64,000 nucleotides of DNA from Cryptomeria japonica (taxonomy: Eukaryota > Streptophyta > Pinopsida > Cupressales > Cupressaceae): contig NC_081414.1 of NCBI RefSeq assembly GCF_030272615.1, forward strand, positions 311,370,664 to 311,434,663. Reading direction: 5' to 3'. The position numbers were made by a program, and so were the translations under genes. The notes under the pieces were generated by a model, which saw nothing but the letters and a program-made list of their open reading frames with translations, made no database searches and had not been told where the DNA came from. Shown here one piece after another: positions 34,001-44,204 of this stretch. How positions within the stretch are numbered: the stretch's first letter is position 1; each line of letters begins with the position of its first letter.

Positions 34001-35161
34001 TGTCTAATTTTATGTAGAGAACAGAGGATCAAGGAATTGCTAAGTGGGTCTGGATAGATATAAAGGAGTTGAACAATATCAAGGGAGCATGAACATCATC
34101 TTAAAGAGATCCTAGATGAGAGAAAAATAATGTTAATGGATGAAGAAGATTCATTGATTTGGTGTGGGTCGAAAAGTGGTAAGTGCCCGGTTAAAATTGA
34201 ATATAATCTAATAGATCAAAATGTAGATGTGGAGCCATAGCCTCATCATTTGTGCTGGAATGCCAATTGTCTTCCCAAAGCGGGATCCTTTGCATGTCTG
34301 GAAGATAGAGGGAGAATCCTTTCAGGTGATAGATTGAGTAAATTGGGGTTTATAGGACCATTCGGGTGTGTAATGTGCAAAAACAATATGGAGTCAATAA
34401 ACCACCTTCTCTTTCATTGTCCGGTATCTCAAGATTATTGGATGAGGCTTCTAAGAAAATTTGACTTGTATACTCCTATGGTGGCCTCTTTGAAGGAATG
34501 GCTTCAAGGATGGGGAATCAGAGAAAGAAAATCTGTATATGCAAGTATATGAACTATAGCCCCTTCGACATTGATTTGGGAAGTGTGGAAGGAGCATAAT
34601 AGACAAATTTTCCAGACAAAGAAGATGATTTGAAGAGGTTATGGAACATAATTGAAAGATTAATTATAGAGTTGGTTAGTGTAGCTGCCACTAGAGTAAA
34701 TGTAGATAAATACTTGTATAATTGGTTTGATAGTAAAATCCAGGCAAATTGGCCACTTATTAAATTTAGGCCCATTAATGGGCCTAAAAGGGTTTATCCT
34801 TTGCATAGTGAAGTTAGGGTAACACAATAGACACCGCTAGATCAAGATTGGATCAAGGTGAATTTTGATGTTGCTGCAAAAGGGAATCCAAGTCCCATGG
34901 GTGTGAAGAATAATAGCTTGTTGTAGTCAAAGATTAGGCTGGGGCTCTAACAATAAAGTAGAAGCATACATAGCCTTACTTGTTGTTTGTATGGCGAGAA
35001 ATTTGAACATGAATAGCCTTCATCTCAAAGGGGACTCACAGATTATGGTGAATGTAATTTTGAAAGGGCATGCAAAAAATTGAAAAATAGATAAAGTCAT
35101 CCAGATCATTAAGAGATTGATGTTTAGATTCAATAAATTTAAAATCTCCCAAGTGCTATGG
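31049..35161 (+). pseudogene. LINE-2 ORF2: endonuclease, reverse transcriptase, zinc-binding segment, RNase H
   Basis: ATG 31,049 overlaps the ORF1 stop as ATGA and starts MNLLSWNFRGCN, the endonuclease N-terminus; LQETKLK follows, and MGADLNSI stands where G-D-F-N is expected. Reverse transcriptase is at about 32,400-33,250: GDKALGPDGFPMSF, RPISLCNIVYKVVAK, GFTPNRSI, GIRQ*DSLSPSLFV and the catalytic QFVDDTLLM near 33,130. A zinc-binding RVT-type segment lies near 34,250-34,460 (GFIGPFGCVMCKNNMESINHLLFHCP). RNase H begins near 34,845 with DWIKVNFDVAAKGNPSP. Numerous stops and frame changes occur. The RNase H is cut at 35,161 by a solo LTR and resumes at 36,589. Confidence 0.9.
35157..35161. 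repeat. Target-site duplication TATGG, left copy
   Basis: TATGG precedes TGGTGCAGGG and recurs at 36,589-36,593 right after CTGCATCA. Confidence 0.88.
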
Positions 35162-36588
35162 TGGTGCAGGGAACTCTCTTGGTTTTTGGTTTTAATTTGT
35201 TGTTTGAGTGTTGGATAGGTGGTCTTAGACCCTAGGATGATGTGTTGGATCAGTTTGGATCCTTTGGATGTAATAAAGAACCCATTTGTAAGGCCAATTG
35301 GCTCTAAGGTAATTTACAAACCTAGAAACCAAATTAGGCCACGAGATTCATGTAGTGTAGGAGGCATTTTGATAAGTTGTTTTGAGTTGTTTTAGGCCTA
35401 GGATAGGTCTAAAAATGTCAAAAATGCAAAATTGTCAAAAGTTGCAAAAGTTGTAAGCAACTTTTCAAAGTTGCTAAGCAACATTTTCCACCAATTGGGA
35501 AAAGAGGTTCCAACAGCCATAACCAATTGGAAAACAATTTTATCCATTGGGGAAAGGTCCATTTGTGCCTCTGAGATCATCCATGTTGTTGTTGGATGAA
35601 ACATGTAAAGATTTGGTGGTTTGAATAACAAGAAAACTCAGATTTTACCAAATTTCCATAGTTTTTCATATTGTACGATCTAACAGAGGTTTTAGTTGCA
35701 TGGAATTTTGAATTGGTTGGATCATAGTGTGAGTTAAGGTTCTAATGCAAGTGTTGTGACTCTAATTGATAGGGTTTGGAGTGAGTTGTAAGCAGTTTAT
35801 TAAAAACTATCATTCCAAACCCCAATTCATAGGGTTTCACCAAAGATGTGGCTCTAACTTGCAAGTTACTTTGTGGAATTAAAATAGCCTCTTGGAAAAT
35901 GAAATTTAGGGGTGTTTACATTGAGACTTAAAAAGGGTGGAATGTGGGAGTGAGGGTTGGTGCAGTTACCACCAAAACCTAGGCTAAACAAGACAATGTG
36001 TTTAGTCTAGCCTACAAGGAGGAATGAACAAACAATCACCTAGGGAGTATTTGGTGACCGGTATAATGGTGGATTTGGTTTCTTATAGGTCTAGGGAATG
36101 TCTCCAAGTGGTGGGTTTGGTTTTGCAACCCTATCTTCAAGTAGTTGCTTTGGAAAACAAGCGTAATTAGGCCTATTAGGTCTGCAAACTTAGTAGGTGC
36201 TTAGGGGTGCTGGAGCAGAGTCAAACCTCAATATCTTAGGATTGGATGTAAATCCCAAAAGGGTATTCAAATATGTAATTTTTTCCTAGAGTTTTTTGGG
36301 AGAATTTTGAATGATTTGGGAAATACCGGTTTGGCAGGGCTACTAGGATTAGGCCTAGATAGGGGTTTCTTGACCCGGTTGCATAATGTAGACTTCCAAA
36401 CTTGGTTGGAAGGCTAGGGTGAGAGATCTTAGTTGTTGAAAAGTCCAAACCCTCCTTTGGAAGTGCAGTAGGTGACTGGTTGCATTGGTGTGTGTAGAAC
36501 CCTAGTTTTGGGGTTATGATAGGCCTTAGTCAAGGCACAGAGGGGTGGTTTTGGGTCTTCTTACCTTCTAGTTTCCCACTCTGCATCA
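35162..36588. repeat. Solo LTR inside LINE-2
   Basis: 1427 bases starting TGGTGCAGGG and ending CTCTGCATCA, flanked by perfect TATGG duplications. Removing it and one duplication leaves the LINE RNase H frame uninterrupted, in phase, at its E-G-N-x-x-x-D motif, which confirms the boundaries. There are no internal coding domains and no second LTR, so it is a solo LTR left by recombination. Its orientation and family cannot be settled from this window. Confidence 0.85.
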
Positions 36589-36593
36589 TATGG

Positions 36594-37990
36594 GAGGGAA
36601 ATAACAATGTTGATAATCAAGTCAACAAGGCTTTCTCCCTCCAAATTGATGAAGTAAAGTGGTTTGACATGGCCTCTATGATGTCATGGGACATGGGCTG
36701 AGTAACTATCAAATTCAAATATGAATGGATATAATTATCGGTTAAGGAATGAGGGGGATGGTTTGAGTTGGCATAGGCTGTAATTAATGATATTGCTTGG
36801 AAAACTGATATGACTTCTACAATGTGCGAAAGGACAAGGGGGAAATTTGAAGTTGGCTTGCAAATCGTAGTGGGCATGGATTGGATGAGGTGGATTTGTG
36901 ACAAAATGCAACCAAGGAGATTAATTTGTATGTGGTTGGTGGATGCAATATCTCTGCTAGAATATTGAAAGTTGACCGATTTCCTATGTGCAAGAGGGCA
37001 AGTTTCTAAATTACAACGGTTACTCCATACGCACATAGCGAAGATGTGGCTTAAGGATCTTCAACTAAATTTATTGCATGAAAAATTATAGGTTGTTGAT
37101 ATCTTTAATTACTAATGTGGATGGATGGAGAGTTCATTGTGAGTTTAGGTGCCAAGAGAAGAAAAAATTGCCTATGTGAAGTAGACTTTCTATTTTTGTG
37201 TGTGAAGGAAGGTGGAACGATGTAGACAAACTTTTCCTTGAAGACCACCAAACCCATGGTGGAATTCTGTGGAAGGATTTTTTATGAGCTCCTAACTCAT
37301 GTATTTGAAATAACAGAGCTGAATTTTTTGAATGGGGTGAAAATTGTCTTAGGGGATAAATACTTAAAGGCCCAATATAGATATTGAACAAATATCAATA
37401 TCGCCTCCCTATTCTTGGCCTAGTGTTTAGAGTTTGAGACAAGTGACTTTGTTTTTTTAGCTTATGCACAATTGTGTGAGGGATGATTGGTGTTGGGGTT
37501 TAGTGAGCCTAATTGGAATGACATGTCAAGGGGAAGGGTTCATGAGTCCAGGTGGAGATTGGGTACACGTTGGTGAATTTATTCAAAGTCTTCTACCTTT
37601 TCTACTATGGAGCGCCAATGGAAACAAAGAGGTTAGGCTGACTTCTACTCAAATCAGTTTACAAGGTATAAAGGATTTCCTCAAGTCAAGGGATGCTCAA
37701 ATGGTTTGGGATGAAGTGGCAAAGTGGTTGCTGAGGGAAGAAAACCACGTGCAAGCTCAGGAGACCTCTCCTCCCAAAAGGAAGCACAACAGACCTGTTG
37801 GGTCCTTCATCTTGAAACATTGTCAATTATTGTAGGGAAGCACATCCTTGAATGTAGGGATTCAAAGTGGGAGACCTGTTGAGATAGTGAGAGAAATGCC
37901 ATCAGAGGACTATGGGAAGCATATTGTGGAGTAGGAGCAAAGCTCCTAAATTGGTAAGTACTATTAGTAACTCAATACTATATGTTGTAT
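36594..37990 (+). pseudogene. LINE-2 ORF2 C-terminus after the solo LTR, with extra C-terminal segment
   Basis: Starts within RNase H (EGNNNVDNQVNKAFSLQ, the usual E-G-N-x-x-A-D-x-L-A motif with changes). The frame then continues, with stops, through sequence not found in the basic LINE domain set. From about 37,340 it reads LGDKYLKAQYRY, NINIASLFLA*CLEFE and, in the open stretch 37,464-37,835, HNCVRDDWCWGLVSL, GEGFMSPGGDWVHVGEFI and LLPFLLWSANG. The same order and residues occur after RNase H in LINE-3, which argues for a real, family-specific C-terminal segment. Function unknown. Confidence 0.7.
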
Positions 37991-38160
37991 AAAGTTGTAG
38001 AGCCCATTTTATAAAAAATAGTATATAGACTTTGGGCACATAGGGCAAGGTGTTTCAGGTTAATGGTTGTTTTGTGAAGATTTTGATATTCAAACTTGAT
38101 ACAAACTTTGTAAATCTTTTTTTATTAATAATATAAAGAAATAATTACCAATAAAAAAAA

Positions 38161-38169
38161 TCACTAACA
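38161..38169. repeat. LINE-2 target-site duplication, right copy
   Basis: TCACTAACA follows the A8 tail and matches 29,249-29,257. Confidence 0.65.
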
Positions 38170-40769
38170 TACTAGCATGGACATATTATGTCATAATCTA
38201 ATCAAAGAAACAATATTTCTACTCACAGTGTGATGCATCACAACATGACACACATCATAGAGTTCTCTATTAACCAACATGCTAATATAATTGTACCAAT
38301 TCATGATGAATATACTCATTTAAAAAAAAGAATTGATTAAATGGTGGCATACATAATCAAACACTATCATTTTGTTAATATCTATGACATAATCAAGACC
38401 ACATTGCAAGGTAACTCAACAAGTCCACTCACATAAGGAACAATTTACATTCAACCATGTAAGAAGTTTCCAATCACATAGGACATGAATTTAACACAAA
38501 ATGCACATATACTTTATAGTAAAGCATAAAATATCATTGACATTATTTTACAAGGAATGATAATACAATTGGGGACTCTAATTCATGTAACATTGTGTTT
38601 CTACGATGTACTATTACTTCCACAATCCAACATGCACAATATGCAATAGGGGAAAAATCATATTTTTAAGGTCAATAGATGTATGATTTACTAATGCATT
38701 CACTATCTAAAACAAACCTTCATCATATTTACCATGTGTATGGACTACTTGCATGTCTTTTTTTATAAATTTTAATTAATACAATACAATATCACACCTA
38801 GGTTGCAACAAGGATCCCATAAAAGAATGTAATTTGGGGTCTTCATTCATTGACACAAATGATCTATTATACATAGTTCAACATTTATTTTATACACATT
38901 CATAGTCAATTCACATATATGACATTCACCCACATGACTGCCAATGTAGATTTTCCTTCAAGAAAGCATTTAAAATCAACACATAAAAGAGGGGAATACA
39001 ATTTCCAATTACAAAAATGTGGGTAAGGAAGGTATGCTACTCTCATAAAATGACATACACACAATAACGGTACATAATGTAAAGCTCCTTTCAAACAAAC
39101 ATTTCCAAATCACTACATTCTTCCATGTATTAGGCTTATAAAAAAATCATCTCTTTCACATTCAAATGCATCACTTGCATGGGAGTACACAATTTTATTA
39201 AAACTCCAAGAATATTAAAATTCCTAATCATGAGGATTTTCATAGTCACACTATCTGAAGTGGATCCAAAAGAATAATTTACTTGAACGCACAAAGGTCA
39301 CTCAAACTTCACAAATATTAAGAAATCAAATGAACAAGAAGGTATATCATATGTGAAAGTGACTTATAGATAACCAAAAAGGTCCAACTAACCCAACAAA
39401 CTAAGCATTCCTCAAACACATATGCAAGGAATCATAATAGGTGATAACACATGCTACTCGAAACATGAAAAACACATACTAAGGCCCTAAACCTACTTGT
39501 GCACAACAAAAATAATATAGGAGAGTGATCACTCCAAATATTTGGACATCTTGACTAGGATTTAATTTTTCCCCCTATCAAGTGTAATAAGTTGGAGGAA
39601 ACCTTCCTCCACAAATAAGTTGTATGGATTAACACACACCGAACAATCCATATCACCATAATAAGGCATACAAGATAAGAGATCATCAAATTAGCATACA
39701 ATAAATAATTGTTTAATCAATCACACAAGCACACATAAATCACACTAGCAGGAACATAAAACAAAGCTCCTAGTGTTATATAATGAGTTCTAATACCAAT
39801 TGTAATGCATCAAGTATCATACCCAAGACATCAACCGAGTGAATAATTTTTTTGGAATAACAACACATGAATGACTCCAGCATTTAAGATGAAAAATTGA
39901 CATGTACTACACACTAATGCACACACAAAGTGCCATGTTAAATGCAACAAAGACATGTTAACAATGTTTCATATCATGCACAACACATGACCTTGACAAC
40001 ACTTAAAAGCCATCACCATTGATCCATGAAAGGTGACACAAGTGAAAGGCTTACAAATTAGGTCATGGAGTCACCATGATGAACCTATGAAGCTACAAGA
40101 TAGTGGAGATTATCATAATGACATTAGGATCATAATCCACAATCATATTCTCTCATGAACACAACATAAGGGTATGAGGAGGGAACTTATACATCAAACC
40201 AACTCCCTAAACACATCTAATGATGCTTGTAATAATTTACCATGGGAAAACTAATTAGGAGGTGAGACAACTAAGATATATAACATTTTGAGTAGTTGAA
40301 AAAACTACCAATCTCTTATTCATGGAGTAGGAAGAGGGTGATAATTACCTCAACTCCATTCCATGACAACTCAAATGATATGAAAACACTAGGGACAAAC
40401 ATTCACAAGAGTTTTAGACTCCACTAGGGCATATAAGACTCCATAAACTAAAATGATATTGGGTCATTACATGTAAATACATGCTTCATAACACAAAAGA
40501 TGTCATAACTACAAGTTTACAACACTTGTTAACAAAGTGATAATATGAGAAGATTCACAAGACCACATGGAATATATTTCATGTATGAGGTTTCTCTAAT
40601 AAATAATTATAAGTGCCTACTTTCTAATGAATGGAGGAATATAACATGCAAGGAGGGATACAACATCAAATAAGTACACTATCATGTGGAAAAGACTCTA
40701 TTGAATCATATTATAGTTCCAAAAATGTTCTTTTTGTTCTAACCTAGTGTTGTGGTTGAAAAAAAGTGT
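38170..40769. other. Non-coding AT-rich tract, continuation of 24.8-29.2 kb
   Basis: About 2.6 kb rich in CACA, ACATG and CATGCA motifs with no frame showing a known domain. It is the downstream half of the sequence LINE-2 entered. Confidence 0.45.
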
Positions 40770-41165
40770 TTTTGTCCAAAGGAAAAGATTGAACAATGTA
40801 AGGTTTTTCTAAGACCATCAATCAAGGGATCATCGTGTACACTCAACTAGGTTTTTATAGCATGAGAAATAACTATATATAACTACAAAGCTAAGATGAA
40901 TCATTGGGATATCACACTTAATCTCATGGTACCTCTAATCTCTAAAACACATGCAACTGAAAGAGACACTTTACAAATCATAACGAGATCAACAAGGGAC
41001 TCTAAAATGAATGCAAGGACAATAGATATGAAATGAAATATTTGAAACACACCACACTCACTCCCATTCACAAGGAGAAACCAAAATGACAAGATGACAC
41101 CACTATATAACACGTTCACACATAGTGAACAAAGTCCAAGATTGGGAAAATGAATCTATCTAACA
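40770..41165 (-). repeat. Repeat R1, uninterrupted copy (possible LTR, minus strand)
   Basis: Homologous to 9,950-10,140 plus 14,220-14,430. On the minus strand it would start TGTTAGATAG at 41,165 with a TATA-like GCTATAAAAACC near 40,855, about 300 bases in, as in an LTR promoter. A 15-base string, GGAAAATGAATCTAT, occurs at 41,145 and again at 41,174, so the right junction carries a 29-base partial duplication. Confidence 0.55.
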
Positions 41166-41188
41166 TTCCAATAGGAAAATGAATCTAT

Positions 41189-42830
41189 GTATACAGGATA
41201 CTGAGGATACCGATCACATGTACTCTCGTGGTATATGATCGAGAGGGAGATGCAAAGGCTGTATAACAGGTGTTTGGAGATCTCAAACTTGAGATCAGAG
41301 GAGGTCACATGAGTTGGGAGGTCTTGTACACCAATGGGCATACACTAGCTGTAGTGGTGGAAGGAGTTATATGCGGGTTCCTATGTACAGATAGGGTGAC
41401 TCATGGATTGGCTACTAGGTGTGGGAGAGCATTGGAGATTCTCCCAACTGAGAGGACTAGGTTTGCATGGGGACCATGTGTACTAGCACATCTATATCAT
41501 TATTTCCATCAATTTGTGTACCTTAGTGGCTATGGGATTGGTTGCAGAGTGACATTGTTATAGGTTTGGGCCTATGTGCATATAACTATGACAAGGAAAG
41601 TGCTCTTTAGATTTAGAGAACATGGACAAGCTTATGTACATTTATATGGTATGATCACTTCTCAACCATGGCTAGGGAAGTTGGAGTATTGGCACATGGT
41701 TATTAATGACATCAACACTATGATATGGTGACCATATTTAGATTGTGAGGTGTGGTCGAAGGATGACTCTGAGTTACCATTTTGCTTCAGAACCAAAAAT
41801 CTGATTGGGCAGACACCATACATTTTGGATGAACAACTTGTACACAAGGTGTCTCGATAGTTAGGATACAAAAAATACCATGAGGATTTGGAGTTTGCTC
41901 AGACAGTTCAAGAGAAGGTATATTGGGGCCTAATTTTGTCATATGATACTGTAGTGGCCAAGTTATAGGTGTTTGTACCTATTCCATGAGATCTCATGAG
42001 AGACATGGTGGATGTGGGTGTGACACTTGAGTATGATACTTATTTTAGAGCACATCCCTTTCCACAAATTATAACACAAGGGGACCCATTACCAGGGATC
42101 AATGAGGATGAGGATGTTGGAGGTAGATGGAGGAGGAGGAGAGGAGGATCTAGGAGGATTGTTTGAGGGAGAGGGAGAGGAGGGGATGATGGAGGTTGGG
42201 GAGGAGATGGAGGCTGGGGAAAGTAGGGAGGCTAAGGAGAGGGGGAGGGCGAGGAGAGGGTGGATAGGATAGGGAAGGAAAACCACCAAGGCCATTAAGG
42301 AGTAGAGGAGGATAGATATTACAGGGTGTTGCACAGGGATAGGGACAAATACACAATACCCTAGGGTAGGAGAGGAGGGATGAAGAAATGATAGTGTGTG
42401 CAACTAGAGGGGATGAGGAGGAGGATGAAATAATCTCCCTTAGGGATCTCACATAGGGATGAGTTGATGAGATCGAGGACTTGGAGAGGGAGGTGGATAG
42501 GTTATGGAGGTAGGTACAGGTGACTAGAGATGAGAGGGACAAAGGCATTGAGTGGTATACAACTGCTTAGGAGACTATCTGAGTGGCTAGAGTTACACAA
42601 CAAGGTGAGTCCAGATTAGGATACACCTACTATATCAGGGCTAGGGAGGAGATTAGATATTGGAGGAGCTTAAATGAGGAAACAGTTCCACCTCACCTTA
42701 GAGAAGGTAGCTACAAATGGGTGTCTCAAATCACTACCAAAGGGAGGGATAAACAAAGGGCTTCTAGAGATGGAGTGATGGGTCCACCACCAACAGGATC
42801 AATAGGAGGAGGATAGAGAGACAATCCAGG
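41189..42830 (+). pseudogene. Plant mobile domain (PMD) gene, antisense in Tat copy A
   Basis: From about 41,198 the frame reads ILRIPI, then REGDAKAV*QVFGDL, then GLATRCGRALEIL, LAHLYHYFHQFVY, RVTLL*VWAYVHITMTR and the W*PYLDCEVW segment, ending near 42,110 with VGVTLEYDTYFRAHP. This is the C-terminal two thirds of a plant mobile domain; the N-terminal W-x-x-x-T-x-T-F-H-L-P segment, present in copy B, is cut off by R1. Next come an R/G-rich, purine-rich region (42,090-42,260) and a helical charged tail (to about 42,815). In-frame stops are mostly TAG. PMD proteins are plant nuclear proteins (for example MAIN and MAIL1) and also occur in transposons. Orientation is opposite to pol. Confidence 0.8.
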
Positions 42831-43351
42831 GTGGGACCTTTAGGAGCTCAGATCGCATCAAGACCTGTTGGCTTCGAGGGAGGGAGTTCATCGTAGCTCT
42901 CTCTAGTCCATTTTGTATTAGTTTTATATGATGATATAAATACCTTCAATTGATTTTGTAGTCATGATTTTTGGATATCGTTGTATCATGACACTTAATT
43001 TTTTTATATATATGCAAGATGATCTATTTTTGTGGCGACTATATTCTTATATTCTTATGATTCTATGTGATGCATTTATGATGTATGATTATATATGTTA
43101 TGATGTCTATTATGATGATTTAGTTTATTTATGATGTTCCTATATGTTCCATGATGCAAATGTGATATATTCCTTTGAGATAACGAGATTTCTTTGTGTT
43201 TTTTTATGTTCATGTTATGAATGATGATGATGTACTATTCTATTTATGAAAATGAAAATTTCCTATACTGATAATAATATATATGATGGATGTAATATGA
43301 TAATGATGTGTATATGATGTGCTAACAAGTAGTGTGTGCAAAATGTGATGT
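42831..43351. other. Tat copy A spacer, left part
   Basis: AT-rich non-coding sequence with repeated ATGATG and TATGAT motifs between the PMD gene and the chromovirus. It continues beyond the chromovirus at 48,030. Confidence 0.55.
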
Positions 43352-43356
43352 TATAT
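43352..43356. repeat. Chromovirus target-site duplication TATAT, left copy
   Basis: TATAT precedes TGGCGCAG and recurs at 48,025-48,029 after the opposite LTR end. The AT-only sequence makes chance more likely than for a mixed motif, but both sit exactly at TG/CA ends. Confidence 0.75.
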
Positions 43357-44150
43357 TGGCGCAGTTACTGGTTAGGAGGGACCTCAAAGAGATCAATCTG
43401 GACTAGTCAACAAGAGTAAACATAATAGAAACACAAGGATATGATGGAGGCAATGCAAAACTAAATGAATTATATCATAAAAACTGATTACAATCAACCG
43501 GTAACAACCAGGTTACAAAAACCGGCTCACAGGCCTGCTTAAACATGCTTAATTACAGAACAAGTCACAACCGGGACCACAAATCTAAAGATCTATCTTC
43601 TATGTTCTATATCTTAACTGATCTATATTATAATGGTCAATTAAAATTATTTATATGATCCCAGGGGATCTGATCAGTCCAAAAAGGAATCAAATGCCGA
43701 AGAACACGACCTAACATGTAAAAACAACAAGGTCAGCCTTCGCCAAATAAATTCCTCTAGAAAATCCAAAGGATGAAGTGCAGATCAAAGGGAAGGTTGG
43801 CCACATGCCAAGGAACATCAGAAGAAATTCTTAGGGCTTCACAAGCTATGAAAGGGATCTGGTAGATCTTGGCAGATTACAAATGCAAATAGGTCCAGGC
43901 AATCGGTACCAGAAAACTGTCTCAAAAATTGATAGCGACAACTTGCTGGAAAATGATCCAAATGCTCCATGGTTTGGAAATAAGCTAGAAAATCAAGTCC
44001 TCAAGAAAAAATCCAACTCCTCAAGATCTGGTGAGCCAATGCCAGAAAATGCAGAATGAAATGCTGAAACTGCAAAATAGAAAGCAAAATAAAAAGAAAA
44101 TATTTTTGGTTGATGTAAGATTGCCAAGAACCGGGGATGCTCCTGCATCA
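43357..44150 (-). repeat. Chromovirus 3' LTR
   Basis: On the minus strand it starts TGATGCAGGAGCATCCCCGG at 44,150 and ends CTGCGCCA at 43,357, 794 bases. Its first 280 bases align with 47,763-48,024; it contains about 20 bases (near 44,000-44,025) missing from the other copy. Confidence 0.85.
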
Positions 44151-44169
44151 GACATCCTAGGTTGTTGAA

Positions 44170-44194
44170 AAAAAAGTGAGTCTCTCACTTTTTT
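44170..44194. repeat. Perfect hairpin beside the chromovirus 3' LTR
   Basis: AAAAAAGTGAG - TCT - CTCACTTTTTT: 11-base arms with a 3-base loop, about 20 bases upstream of the 3' LTR on the element strand and just after the chromodomain. Confidence 0.8.
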
Positions 44195-44204
44195 GGGGTC
44201 AGAA

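Larger units (their letters stand above)
29258..38160 (+). mobile_element. LINE-2, near full-length L1-type element
   Basis: Plus-strand non-LTR retrotransposon with ORF1, ORF2 and an A-rich 3' end (AATAAAAAAAA at 38,150-38,160). It is flanked by the nine-base repeat TCACTAACA and contains a 1427-base solo LTR (35,162-36,588). Net LINE length is about 7.5 kb including a long 3' untranslated part. Both ORFs are broken. Confidence 0.85.

Noticed and set aside
42089-42548. Minus-strand Ser/Pro-rich proteins opposite the PMD gene
   Set aside because: They are the complement of a purine-rich tract (poly-Ser/Pro from TCC/CCT runs) and lie antisense to a recognisable PMD frame.
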